From contig OZ024807.1 in the NCBI GenBank assembly GCA_964017045.1, positions 13,091,241 through 13,155,240 of the forward strand: a stretch of 64,000 nucleotides of DNA, written 5' to 3'. Below the pieces are notes generated by a model. It saw only the letters and a program-made list of their open reading frames with translations. It did not search any database and had not been told where the DNA came from. Each line of letters starts with the position of its first letter. Position 1 is the stretch's first letter. This DNA comes from Omphiscola glabra. Its lineage: Eukaryota; Mollusca; Gastropoda; Lymnaeidae. Shown one piece after another: positions 36,196 to 48,589 of this stretch. The position numbers and the translations under genes are program-made.

Positions 36196-39100
36196 GAGAG
36201 CTGAAACTTCTTAAGTCTTACCACATCCTGGATGTAGTAATTATTTACTTAGTTTAGGTGTGCAATACAACAATTTAGTTAATCATAGTTAGCAAAGTGT
36301 CTCGGAATAGATATTTTTATTGTTTAACTGTTGTCAGGAGGCCAAAAAGATACTACAAGTTTTGGGAGGGAACTGAACTCAAGGGATTGACAAAACATAT
36401 AAAGTTGATTATGTTTTTGATGACTATATTATGCTTTTTTGTGAAATAATGAATGGCACATTTGAATGAGGTATGTTTTATATTTTTACTTGTAAAAAAT
36501 CCTGCCGCCTCCAACCACAGTAATTTGGAAATGTTTATTTCAGAGCCACATGAAGTAACATCTTGTGTTTATATTCATTTTTTGTTTATAGATTTTTAAA
36601 AATGTCAATTTCTGCCATTGTTATGATTATGAGCAGTAAAATTCTAAGTTCAATCTCTTATAATAATTTGTTATTGCCATAAAATATTCTAAATTTATTT
36701 TATTAATTTATGCAAGAAACTGTGAATTATTGAATGTTAAACAGATTTTACTCTACTTGTGAATTTGTTTGAATGCACTGTAGGTCAAACATTTTACAAG
36801 TGTCTATGAAATAAGTTAAATGATCAATAATGAAGCACATTTTTTAAAAACATAATTTTAAAAAATAATTAACTTAATTAATTCTTTTTTATTTGATATT
36901 ATTCAATTTATAGAACATGATTAGTATTTTAAAGATGATTGTAAGTTCTTTTTCTTAAAACTTTTTTTGGTATTTAATTTTGTGTCTTGAATGCAAAGAA
37001 TGTTCAAAATATAAACAAAATCAAACTTAAAACAATACCCTTAATAACTTACATTGAGCTGAACACAAAATATTTTTCTTGTCGAGGTATCTATCTGTAG
37101 CTTATCATCTTTGGATTGTTATGCTGTTAAATCTTGATTCACTTGCAAAATAATTTTTTTTTTGAAAGATGAGGACTTTACTGCTTTAGTTTTACTATTT
37201 ACTTAAAATTTATATCTAACATCATTTTTCTTCTTATTCGTCAGTTTTTCTTTGAATATGTAAAAAAAAGCTTACTGTTTTTCAGTATTTATGGGATGTA
37301 TTATTTTCAAACTTCTGGCAATAACAATGATGAACACTTAAGTTTTATAACTAGTTTCTATTTCTTGTCATATTTTCATTTGTCCTGTCTGCTGAGGAAG
37401 GCTCTTAGCCGAAACATTTTGTCCTGTTTCTTTTATTGAAGCTCCAAATACCTTGTTCTACTATTTCTTTAGAAATTTTACTTTAAACAAGATTTGTTCT
37501 CTAACTTACATACACATTTGGATGTGGAGTTCAAGGGTTAACCATCAGACCTTAGATAGTTTCATGGCTGTGCATGGTTTAATTAATACTAGTCTATCGC
37601 TTTTTAATTATTATTGTTTAGTAAGATGTATGTCTCAATTAAATCCATCAACCAGTATTTTAATTGTTTCTTTTTGTTAAGTATTTTTTTAAGTATGTGA
37701 TGAACATTTTGAAAGTTTTGCTTCTTGTTAAAATCATCAGAGTTTGCTGTAAATGTAATGAGGGTCTTGATGTGAAAGCTCTTAATATGATTATTAAAAT
37801 AAAAATATAAAATTGCTTTAGATTTGATTTTTTTAAAAATAAGTTAATCATTTATCTTTATAATATTTGAAAAAGAAACAAAACAACGAAAATGTTGTTC
37901 ATCTCACCGAAATTATTAATATACGTTTAGATTAAATGCCATGAACCGATAAGTTTGGGACTTGCAGCTTGTTTCAACAACTCAAAAACACAGATTTTGT
38001 TTTCATATCTGGGAGTGGGAGTCGAAGAAAAAAATAAAACAATTAATGCTGTTTTGATGTTGGTTTATGTAGAGGAATTTTCTCAAACTTTTTAAACAAT
38101 GGGTCATTTCAGTATCCTAGGGTTTCAGTGTTAGGGTAGTATAATAGCTGGAAAAAAATGAAGGAATTCTATGCACCCTGCAAATATCTTATTTTTAGTG
38201 GGGAAAAAAATTACTTGAATAAACAATAAAATATTTAAAATGAAGAAAAAATATAACCAACATAAAGTTAATAATATTTAAAAGGGAAGTCCTGGTCAGC
38301 TTTTGGCTAATGAGATGATCAATGTCTGATTCCATATTTGGTGGGTACTCGTAAGTCGGCCAGGCGGGCCGTATTAAGGAACTGAGGGTGGTGGGGGGGG
38401 GGGAGGGTTTCAGATCTGAGCCGCTGGCCGTAGTTAGAGGACCCAGACACAGAGAATACACCAAAAAAGGTATAAATAGCTTAAGCTTAATTTAGCTGAT
38501 AAAGATTATATCTTGTATTCATTTCAATTGCATGTTTGTGAATATGAGTGGCCTTCAAGGATTGAGACAAAGGTATTCCTTGAAATTCAACTTGATGGGG
38601 TCTCTATATTCGATATTGCCCACCCCCCTTCATTTTTAAATTTCTTTTAAATATCTTTTACTTCTGTCTCATATTTAAAAAAAAAAAAAGATATCTCCTA
38701 TGTCTAGAAACTAAACTCTTACAATTTTTTTGCCATTTAAGTTCACATACTGGTGGTGTTTTCTTAGTGTAAAAGATGCTTACCACCCTGAAGAGGAAAA
38801 GAAGTTAGTATTAGTATTAATTTTATTATCGAGTCAGGAGTAGTGCGACTTTTGAAGTATTGGTATAAATTTCATTTAAGCGACCTGTTAAAGTTAAGTA
38901 AAGAAAAAGCATTGCAGATATCAAGATATGTAGTATAGTGTAGTGAGTATGAGCATGGTACAGCAGAGTGACCCCCAAACCCAACCCCCCCCCCCCCAAC
39001 CCCCAAGCCCAATGTATGTATATATATAGGTAATGAAGTTTATAAATATCAGGCACATGTTATGACTTATGAGTCTTACATAAGATTTACATCATTGATA

Positions 39101-39404
39101 GAAGAGCTTTTTCGTCTTATTTTACAACGCCTTTTGTTTATAGTTTCGAAAAGAGCTACATTCAATGTAACTTGGTCCATTTTTTAAAATAATGTCTGGC
39201 TCTTCTTTACAGAAGTACATTATAGTTTCTGTTGTGATGACGTACGAAATCGAAAGTGACCAAGACGTTACACAGCGAGAGAATTGCAGGTGTTGAAAAT
39301 ACTTTTGATAAGCTATTTCAACAAACGTTCAGATTCCTGTCGTATCTGTCTGACGTATATAGTGAATTCGTTAAAACGTCCCCACCAGCTACTATAAAAA
39401 CAAA
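36196..39404. other. DPAGT1 3' region and SELENOS upstream region
   Basis: AT-rich, no further gene. It should include the DPAGT1 3' UTR (an AATAAA occurs at 37798, not proven to be used). Diverged interspersed repeats lie at ~37389-37440 and ~38290-38460. A TGACGTAC sequence at 39238-39245, 160 bp before the SELENOS start codon, resembles a CRE/ATF-type site. Confidence 0.45.
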
Positions 39405-42017
39405 ATGGAGCCAGAGAACGAAGACCCTGCTATCGTAGGTGCAATTTTCAGCTCAGGTGAGTTCAGTTCAGTCCTGACTCCGTAATGAGAGTAATGACAC
39501 AGTGAATAGTGAAGTGAAGTCAGTATGATCAAATATTATTCTGTACTATAGAGTTGCTGTTGGTACCGTAGCGTGTAGAAGTAGTAATAATGGTAATACA
39601 TTATTATTATTAGGTTACATGTGACTGATGTGATGTAGTGACAAAGTGAGTTAACTCAAAACTCAATTCTTAATAATTTAATAATTTATCTGAGTGATCT
39701 TCAAATTCAGTCGGTGATTCACTGTGATAGCCTTTTAAATTTTTTTAAAAAAAGTTTCCAGTCAGAGTTAACTTTCACTTAACTAATGAGATGTGACTCA
39801 GTCACTCTGTGCACATCATGAAAATTACACATTTGACACTGTGTAACTGTGTTAAGCTCTGTATTTAATTTGCTAGAAAACTAGTACTAGTAGTAGTATT
39901 AATTAAGTCCTATTTACAAATATAACTATAAAGCACATACCAAAAATGTAGGTAATATTTATATAAGTAAGGCTTACTTAGACTTACTACTAATTAATAC
40001 AAATTGTTTTTAGGAGGAAATATGTGTAATAATCATATGATACTATGATTGTATGGTAAAACCTGGAAAAAAAGGAAACAATGCACACGTTGGCAAGAAG
40101 CCTTTGTCAGCAAACAAACAAAGACTAACACAAATAAAAAAAATTAGTTGAAACGTTTTATCCAAAATGTGAGAGGACAGCAAGAGGAAATTCTCTCACA
40201 TATATTCAACTTTTAAGCATTGTCACTTTCGAGCTTCCATTCATTCATCATTGATAAAATATAATACATAGCCATTAGCTATTTTTAGCTAGTAAACATA
40301 CCTTCGTAATTAATAATTAGGCCTTTTCTATATATGTAGGCTCACATTTTGTAGCTAAAGTTTGTATCTTAAACTTCAAAGCATCTGAAAATAGTAGGCT
40401 TAATAATGTAAATTAACATATTCCAAATTTCCACTTTGAATTTGATGTATCAATCATTCCTGAATTCAATCACATTCTCTGTCTTGACTAAGAAAGTAAA
40501 CCATAAGAAATAATTTTTTTGTTAATTCAGCTTCATTTCAATGATGTCTAAGTGTATTATACTATGCACGTAATGTCATAGACCAAAAGAAAACAGTAAA
40601 CATTGATTGATCGCTTTTATCAAGTGTTCATTGCAGGCCTATCACTTTTCAGGAGACAGTGGTTTATTTGTTTTTAAAAAAAAGTATTAAACCATTGCCA
40701 CCAGTCACTGACAAAAATTTAACGTCAACTTAATAATTAGTTTTATTAATTATCCTGAAATGTTTACTTCATATAGCAGTAGTTTACTTTGTTTAACTCA
40801 TGAAGGACAACACCCCACCCACCCTTTCCAAATGATATCCCCTAATATCTTAAGTATCAAAAGTAAAGAAATTTCTTTACATTAACATTTAAAACAAGTA
40901 CTGTAAATGATATTATGTAGATTAATAGCATTCAAATAAAAATGCATATTTGATAAATCTCAGTTTTCAGTCTTCTCTGCCAAGTTAAATTTTTTTGTTA
41001 CACATTTTATCAAAAGTTTATAATTTAAAAGAATATTTAACCACATAGTTGTTGAAACTAGGATAAACTGAAGGTAAATGTTGCGTAGGAACAAAAGGAA
41101 GATTGTTTGAGTTAGTTCGGTGTCAGATATTTACATGTCATTTAATGATTACTGACCTTTTTGGTTCATTTTCTTATGTACTTGTTAAATAATTTCAAAA
41201 CTTTAGTGAGAAAATACATATTTCCTATTTCTATTTTTAGTTATAGGTATCTTGCAGTTGTATGGATGGTTTATACTCATTGGCATTGGGGCAGCTTACT
41301 ATCTATACCGCCAGATAAGGCCGTGGTACTCTCAGGTGTCACAACAGAGGGAATTTAACCAATACAAGAAGATAGGTATGTTGTCTTTGCTCTCAACATA
41401 AAGATAATTTACTTAAAATTTTTAATTTTTTCATATATTCAAGAACTAATTTATTCTTATTTTCTTTGAATGATTTCTGTTGCAACAATTATTTGCATGC
41501 AAGCTACTTTCATCACCCAGATCTTTCAAACAAGTTGTCTGCAATCATTTTTACTGTGTCCCTAAAAAATTACTAAAATATAACTATTAGAGTAAATTAT
41601 CGTTTCATTTAAAAAAAAGGTATCTAATTAAAAGCAGTATGATTGTAATAAGAAGAGTATTTCCGTCCTACAGATACTGGAGGTGCTCAGAGCAGATTAG
41701 AAGCCATGGAGCGAGCAAGGCTAAAGATGCAACAAGAACTAGATGCTCAAGCTAAAGAATTTGCAGAAAAACAAAAAAAGGTTGCTCTGATTATTCTTTC
41801 ATTGGGCTTTTACTGTAAATTTAAAATGATCTGAGATTGACTTTATTTGATAATTTTCCTTAGGGTTTAGCTCCTCATTTATGGCTGTCTTGTTAAAAAT
41901 TATCACCAAAACAAAATGAATTTTTCTTTTTAGAAAGATGAAGAAAAGCGGAAAGAAAAAATTGAAGATTGGGAGCGCCATCTGCAGGGCAAAGGCTACA
42001 GGAGCAAGACCAAAGCT
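39405..42017 (+). CDS. SELENOS: Selenoprotein S (VIMP), first four coding exons; C-terminus not found
   Basis: Single-pass ER membrane adaptor that recruits VCP/p97 in ER-associated degradation. Exons 39405-39456, 41247-41375, 41674-41780 and 41934-42017 join in phase to give 124 residues: short N-terminus, membrane helix (~22-38, LYGWFILIGIGAAYYLY), a linker, then the Arg-rich VCP-binding helix RLEAMERARLKMQQELDAQ (68-86) and a charged helix ending WERHLQGKGYRSKTKA. Human SELENOS has 189 aa; the missing ~65 residues should contain the Gly-rich tail and, near the end, selenocysteine (UGA) with a 3' UTR SECIS. No exon encoding a YNPL or WRPGRRG-like tail was seen on the plus strand to 64 kb, so it is either beyond the window or too diverged to recognise. 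The exon 3 donor (AAAG/GTTGCT) is weak. Confidence 0.93.
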
Positions 42018-42299
42018 GTGAGTTTTTTTTCATCTATCTAATTGGTTTTTTAATGACATATATTGCTGTAGGTTTTTTCAGCTGCTTCAGTTGAGCTTCT
42101 GGTTCATTTTCTTTTAAGTGATACCACCAGTATTATGGCATTTATTTTCACTGGTTTTGAGAAACACCACATGTCTAACCCTGAACCCTGGATCGCAGAG
42201 TATGCGTCACAACTAAACACTAAAATGACAATGACTTGAGTTGCTTGTCGATGGCCTTAGACACTGTCAGTTCAATCATTGTGTGCAGTGTCCTTGTCA

Positions 42300-42470
42300 G
42301 TTGCATAATTGTGGGGGAATATAACTGTCGGCTCTATCATTTTTGGGAATATCACTTTCAGTTCCATTATTGTGGGGAATATCACTTTCAGTTCCATTAT
42401 TTTAAGGAATATCACTTTCAGTTCCATAATTGTGGGGAATATCGCCATCGGTTCCATTAATGTTTGGAAT
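42300..42470. repeat. 30-bp minisatellite in the SELENOS last known intron
   Basis: About five to six units of GGAATATCACTTTCAGTTCC plus a variable ATTATTGTGG. On the plus strand each unit contains CACTTTCAG, a plausible 3' splice-site motif. Confidence 0.9.
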
Positions 42471-42724
42471 AATGTGTGGGTTAAGTGTATTCTAAGCTTG
42501 CCAGCATTCCACAATGGACAGAAAATGGGAGAGAAAAAAATGCGTTGAGGGTGGGGAGGAAGGACCAAGTTTTTTTTAATAGATATTTCTGTTGATTTAA
42601 ACAGTGGCCAGTACTTGAGTACCTTTTTCAGACAAATGTTTATGGGGTTAAAGTTGTAAGCTCTATAACATTAGATGTAAAGAGGAGATCAGCAAACAAC
42701 CTGATTAATACTCAGTCATATTTA

Positions 42725-43250
42725 TGTCAAGGCTGATAGCCTCAGAAACGGTTGCATACTGATTCCAATGGAAACCAATTGTTATTATAGCCTCAGGAAT
42801 GGTTGCATACTGATTCCAATAGAATCCAGTTGTTGTTATAGCCTCAGGAACGGTTGCATACTGATTCCAATAGAACTCAGTTGTTGTTATAACCTCAGAA
42901 ACGGTTGCATACTGATTCCAATAGAACCCAGTTGTTGTTATAGCCTCAGAAACGGTTGCATACTGATTCCAATAGAACCCAGTTGTTGTTATAGCCTCAG
43001 AAATGGTTGCATACTGATTCCAATAGAACCCAGTTGTTGTTACAGTCTCAGGAACGGTTGCATACTGATTCCAATAGAACCCAGTTGTTGTTATAGTCTC
43101 AGAAACGGTTGCATACTGATTCCAATAGAACTCAGTTGTTGTTATAGCCTCAGAAACGGTTGCATACTGATTCCAATAGAACCCAGTTGTTGTTATAGCC
43201 TCAGAAACGGTTGCACACTGATTCCAATAGAGCCCAGTTGTTTTCCTAGT
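42725..43250. repeat. 51-bp minisatellite, ~10 copies
   Basis: Unit of 51 bp containing AACGGTTGCATACTGATTCC and AGTTGTTGTTATAGCCTCAG. Because 51 is divisible by 3 and the unit lacks stops in some frames, it gives long repeated ORFs on both strands (17-residue period). I regard these as by-products of the repeat. Confidence 0.95.
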
Positions 43251-43259
43251 TTTGATGTC

Positions 43260-44757
43260 TAGTCTCACCAGTCAGCTTCTGATTAAAACAAGGGTTAGCA
43301 TTGTTAACTGGTTATAACAACTTTGTATCCCTTAGTGAGAGACATTCCTTGTAAGCTGAACAGCCTATTTTGGTCTACCTTTACACAGAGATGTTATAGG
43401 ATAATTCATTGCGTTTAAAGTAAGAAATTTCTGTGTAGGGTCTCAGTGTTGTCACTGGTGAACTTTCCATTTTAGCCATGGTCAAGAGGAACTAACTACA
43501 TGTGTGTGTATCTGCTCGGTTTATTTATATTATATTGTCTCCCTTGTTAAATGAAATGATCTCCCTGTAACAGCTGGGGGCTAATCCCTGTTATGTGGGG
43601 GCAACATGTTGAAGGAAAGTCTCTGAATGTCATTGATTATATTTAAATAGCCCTAGGAATACAGTAACAAAAATAATAGAGCATTGAGAAAGTTGTTAAA
43701 TCTGGAGATGGTGAGAGTTATGAGTTAGAGGGTTGAGTTTAGAGGTGGTGGGGAGCTTGTGTGGGAACAGTCCAGCATTTTGATTTTGCATAGGATTACT
43801 CACAGGTAAATCACTCAAGTAAGTCCCTCTAGACTAGATCAAGGGCCACAACACGGCTATAACACCTCATTGTTTCATTGTCTGGTCTCACAGCAATCAG
43901 TAGAGCTGTTTTTGTGTCTGTCATGATAGCAGTTGATTGACGGTTTGGATCTTGTCTTGGCACTTGGGTGTTAAGTTATTAGCACACCCTTTGTGCCAGA
44001 ACAGATGCCTTACTTGGCTGACTGGTCAATTCCACCGATTTCACACAGTGTTCATGTTCATAGACAGGGACGGCCGTCATTGAATTCAAACACACTACTT
44101 TGAGGACGTGAGCAGCGCAGTGCCAAGTCAACGATGTGAGCAGCGCGGTGCCAAGTCAAAGCTGCATATATATTTGAACAAATAATGAAATTTTTGGGGT
44201 ATAGGCTATCACCCCATTATGCCCCCCCCCCCCCTTGTGTTTTGCATGGCCCTGTTTGTGAGGCAGACAATGTTACTGTAACACCACAGTTTTATTTTCT
44301 AAATGCAAAATTATAATATATGTTTAAAAAAATTGTAATTCTAAAGACAGGTGGAGACATATTGGGAAAAGAAACTAAAAATAATTCAAAGTTGAGATAG
44401 CCATAAACTTTTATTTTCTCAACTTATCTCCTCCACCATCATTTCTCCCCCCACCCCAGACTTCTCACGAACCAATACTAAATGTAGTTCACCATCTATT
44501 TACACAAAGAAATGTTTGTCCAACCCCACCATTGATTGGGTCCGACTGAGCCAATCAAAACACATTTATTGGTGCTGACAGTATTTCTTAAATGACCCTA
44601 AATGGAGGACAGCATTGAACTGTTGTTGACGCAAGGGATATGGGGGAGAGCAATCACGTAGCTCATACACTGAGTTTTCTGCTACCCGTCTTTAATGGTT
44701 AACCAATTTAATACAATGGGAACTAATTAACTGTATTATCCCCCCCCCCCCTCCCTC
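43260..44757. other. Intronic or intergenic sequence
   Basis: No gene or structured repeat recognised. A short duplication around 44105-44155 (GTGAGCAGCGCxGTGCCAAGTC, two copies) is the only pattern. Confidence 0.45.
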
Positions 44758-44895
44758 CAGTAGCGCAGATAGGGGCGTGTGTGAAGTGGGGTTGGGGGTA
44801 TTTTGGGCCAACTAAGAATTTTTTTTCGTTGTAGGGGAACGGCAAAATTATCGCCCACACCCCCGGGCGCCACTAATCCTAGTTATGCTACTGCC
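44758..44895. mobile_element. Remnant of a CAGTxGCG-ended MITE
   Basis: Starts CAGTAGCGCAGATAGGGGCG and ends GGCGCCACTAATCCTAGTTA then TGCTACTG. The outermost CAGTAGC/GCTACTG are inverted, and the end sequence resembles common CAGTGGCGTAxCTAGG-type hAT non-autonomous elements. Target duplication not resolved. Confidence 0.5.
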
Positions 44896-45054
44896 CCCCC
44901 CCCCTTTTTTTTTCAATTCAGACCGGCACCGTTGACTCAGTATTATGATAAAATTGACTTCCTTCAATGGCCAATATGTGAAACGAGAATTAATACTTAA
45001 CAATCCAATACTACATCATCCACTTGTTTGTTCATTGAAGACGGTTCACTCCTC

Positions 45055-45655
45055 TAGTTGTTTTCAAATCTCTCATTTGTGATGGTAGTTTTTTTTCAAA
45101 TCTCTCATTTGTGACATTAGTTTTTTTTTCAAATCTCTCATTTGTGACTGTAGTTTTTTTCAAATCTCTCATTTGTGACGGTAGTTTTTTTTTCAAATCT
45201 CTCATTTGTGACTGTATTTTTTTCTTCAAATCTCTCATTTGTGACGTTTTTTTTTTCAAATCTCTCATTTGTGACGGTAGTTTTTTTTTCAAATCTTTCA
45301 TTTGTGACGGTATTTTTTTTTTCAAATCTCTCATCGTGACGGTATTTTTTCTTCAAATCTCTCATTTATGACGGTATTTTTTTTTCAAATCTCTCATTTG
45401 TGACTGTAGTTTTTTTTTTCAAATATCTCATTTGTGACGGTAGGTTTTTTTCAAATCTCTCATTTGTGATGGTAGTTTTTTTTCAAATCTCTCATTTGTG
45501 ACGGTATTTTATTTTTCAAATCTCTTATTTGTGACGGTAGGTTTGTTTCAAATCTCTCATTTGTGACGGTATTTTTTTTTTCAAATCTCAAATTTGTGAC
45601 GGTAGTTTTTTTTTCAAATCTCTCATTTGTGACCGTAGTTTATTTTTCAAATCTC
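45055..45655. repeat. ~31-bp T-rich minisatellite
   Basis: About 19 copies of T(6-10)CAAATCTCTCATTTGTGACGGTAG. Length differences between copies are mostly in the T run. Confidence 0.95.
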
Positions 45656-46269
45656 CCCACCCCCGCCAATTTATTTCAGTATCTGCTCTTGTCTCAATTA
45701 TCTATACACACTCCCTCCCCCCTCTCTCTCTCATATTACCGATGAAGCTCATTACCTTGAATTAAGACCGTGTCACGACACTTGCACTGTTATTCCCAAC
45801 CGTGTCCCCTTGTTCTGATTTACTGCCGTCGACTTCAGCGCCAATCAAATGTTATTGCGGACTTTACAGTACGAGGGCTCACGCGCCGCCGATTAACCAC
45901 AAAATCGCCGCACTGCAATCAAATGTGCCGCCGTCAACAAACATGCCCTCATCCAAAGATTTCCCAATTGCCGTGTTATTTACTTGTTGTGGGAAATGCG
46001 AAAGAAACATAAGGCGCCATCTACTTGTGTGAGAAGACTGTTTTTTTTCCGTAATTGAAAAAAAACCCCCGTAAAATCTAGCTACAGAGCAGTCTTATTT
46101 GATTAGAACTTGCAGACAATTTGTTTTTCTTACGACTACTGACTTTGAGCCTCATCTTAATGGGATTATCTCAGAAAAGAGACTGTTTCGTGTTTCTCAC
46201 TGATTGGGAAAAGACGATGCTAGTGCAATTCAATTTTTTTTTTCGGCGACAGCATAGCAAAAGGGCATA
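45656..46269. other. GC-richer unassigned sequence
   Basis: 45770-46030 is CpG-containing and open in two plus frames, but the translation has no recognisable domain, start context or splice signals. Left unassigned. Confidence 0.35.
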
Positions 46270-46270
46270 A

Positions 46271-46440
46271 CAGGTTTTGGGGGTCGAACGACCCACTCTC
46301 AGGGGTCGCCTAAGACCATCGGAAAACACATACTCTACAGTTATGAAGTAGCAAAGTAAGTAATTTTGTGGTTGCGGGTCGCCACAACATGAGGAACTGT
46401 ATTAAAAGGTCGCGGCATTACGGACGGTTGAGAACCACTG
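46271..46440. mobile_element. SPIN-like hAT MITE, left end damaged
   Basis: Contains GGGGGTCGAACGACCC, GGGGTCGCCTAAGACCATCG, GGAAAACACATA, ACAGTTATGAAGTAGCAA and the right end GGTCGCGGCATTACGGACGG then TTGAGAACCACTG. This order matches the non-autonomous SPIN element as I know it from tetrapods. The left CAGxGGTTCTCAACC end is missing or altered. Confidence 0.8.
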
Positions 46441-47380
46441 TTTTAAAGTGATAAATCTGTCTTTTGTTGTCGTTACGTGTATTAATAATCACTATGTTAT
46501 AGAAGGCATATCTATCTATCTATCTATCTTTACATCGTGTGTGTATATTTGCCATTTTGAACTTGCTTCGTAATCAGGATTGTATTGAACTCATAATAAC
46601 ACAAGAAACAAACAAACAAAGAAAAAAGAAACTTCTCTGATTCTGACGATGTACACAAAAGGCTCGAGCCAATCAAGCCAGCGTTCTCTTCCTTGCTGGC
46701 TGCACACATGTCTTGCAGGACATCAAAGACGGGGGCGTCCTTTCAATTCTGATTCAATTGATTTGTCAAGATGCTAGTCCTCATGTCACGCAGTTCGCGC
46801 ACTTTTCATGCGTAGCGAGCCATCGGTGTTTTTTTTTAAAACGGCCTTTTATTATTAACTTATTATTATAAACGTGACGATTGTAAAAGTCGTGATCCTT
46901 ACATGACACAGATGGGTTTTCCCCCCTCTTTTTTTTTTTTTACTGTCTATTAATAACACGCTAGCTTTTGTTTGTTGTCACGGACATAAACGGTGTCTAG
47001 GAAAATTTAGCGTATTTAACAAACAAAACAAACAAACTAAAACAACTTAGAGTTGTCCTACTCCTAATCCATAGCATGTTTTGGCCAGTGGTAACAGACA
47101 TATTGTAGTTGGGATCTTTATTCGGAAGGGTCGGCTGCTTTAAAAAAAAAAATCCTTTACGTTAACTTCGCTTGTTCGTGTGGGTTCTTTGTGGCAAAAT
47201 CTTCGGAAGGCCCATTGAGTCACTTCCCGTCATACTATCGAGCTGAAACTTTGCACATAGACTTGTTGCCGCTGACAACACATGATTTCAAATTTTCAGC
47301 CCCACCCCCCCCCCAAAAATCAGTTTTCCCCGTGTTTCAAGAGGAACATAAAAAAAGATTCCCAATAACTGCGCTAAATG
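46441..47380. other. Intergenic sequence
   Basis: Includes a (TATC)n microsatellite at 46508-46530. No gene recognised. Confidence 0.5.
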
Positions 47381-47456
47381 ATATCTCTTACCAGCATGCA
47401 GACTTTGTCTGGTAAGATATCTCTTACCAGCATGCAGACTTTGTCTGGTAAGATAT
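47381..47456. repeat. Two copies of a 36-bp unit with donor motifs on both strands
   Basis: Unit ATATCTCTTACCAGCATGCA plus GACTTTGTCTGGTAAG. CTGGTAAGA is present on both strands as an inverted repeat (CTTACCAG...CTGGTAAG) around the unit centre. Confidence 0.85.
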
Positions 47457-47569
47457 GTTTTGGTATTGATATGTGCTCAGTTTTTTCTTGTAGACTTATC
47501 GCGATGCTTCAGTGGCTAATCTTTATCTGTGTGACAAAAATTGGTATCCGTTATTGGCTCAAGGATCTG

Positions 47570-47775
47570 TTGTCATTGAGATCCTCCACATGACACGGGT
47601 AGCCCTTGTTGGCCCCTGGGACTACGAGTCAGGTCACCGACATGACATTGGTAGCCATTATTGACTCGTTGAGCTGTCATTGCGATCATCCACATGACAC
47701 TGGTAGCCCTTGTTGCCTAATGAAACTAAGCGTGGATCATCCACGTGACATTGGTAGCTATTATTCATTCAGGGA
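47570..47775. repeat. Degenerate CATGACACTGGTAGCC repeats
   Basis: Four diverged copies of a ~50-60-bp unit built around CACATGACACTGGTAGCCCT. Confidence 0.7.
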
Positions 47776-48589
47776 ACTTTCATTGAGTTTATGTCCGTGA
47801 TCCATTTTTAATCACTCAAGCCGAATCAGTGTTGTCATTGGACGGTGTCCGTTCAAATGTTCAAATATCTGGCCGGAGGAGACACGCGTAGACGCTCTGG
47901 TTGATGGCATCTATGACCAGCTGTACAGATGAAAGTATTGGAACTTATAGAACAAAACCTGCCATGCCATTTGCTATGCTGTCGCCAGAAAATCTCTACA
48001 TGGGAGAATTCCTGAACAATCCGATTATTGACACGAGGCTCGTTATGGTTTGTTGATTGCCCTAATGATGTTGTTTGCTTACCCCCCCCCCCCCTTCCCT
48101 CACCTTAGCCCTTTTTTTTCTTTCAAACATGCACACATGTTGGCACAGATGAGTTAAAAATAAAACGATGACGACATTCAACAACTGTTATAAAAATGGT
48201 TTTAAAAAAGCAAGACATTAATGAAATTTGTTGGCCATTGTGGGCCTATCGTGCTCCATTGATGGTGACTTTGTGAAGTTGATTGCAGAAATAGAGGTTC
48301 GAAGAGATTGATCGTGCCAATTAACGTACAATAAAAGTAACATCAAATGAGATGCCACGAAAATAAAAAACCGCTTGTGAAACCAATTTCTAAAAATGTG
48401 TCCATCGATGAAAAAAACCAAACTACAACAACTTTAGGCGCAATTGGCGAGGGGGGGGGGGGACTTTAAATTTTGAACACAATGGACTCTGCTTAAGTTT
48501 GCCAACAGTTACATAGGGTATGAGTTAATTAAGAAAAATTTCAAAGAAAATATGTTTTTCCCCCTAGAATTCACGCTGTTTGAATGTGA

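Noticed and set aside
42705..43268. 164- and 187-residue ORFs on opposite strands
   Set aside because: Both come from a 51-bp unit (a multiple of 3) that happens to lack stops; no start context, splice sites or known fold.
45770..46032. Two overlapping plus-strand ORFs in GC-richer DNA
   Set aside because: No domain or splice signals, and the expected SELENOS tail motifs are absent.
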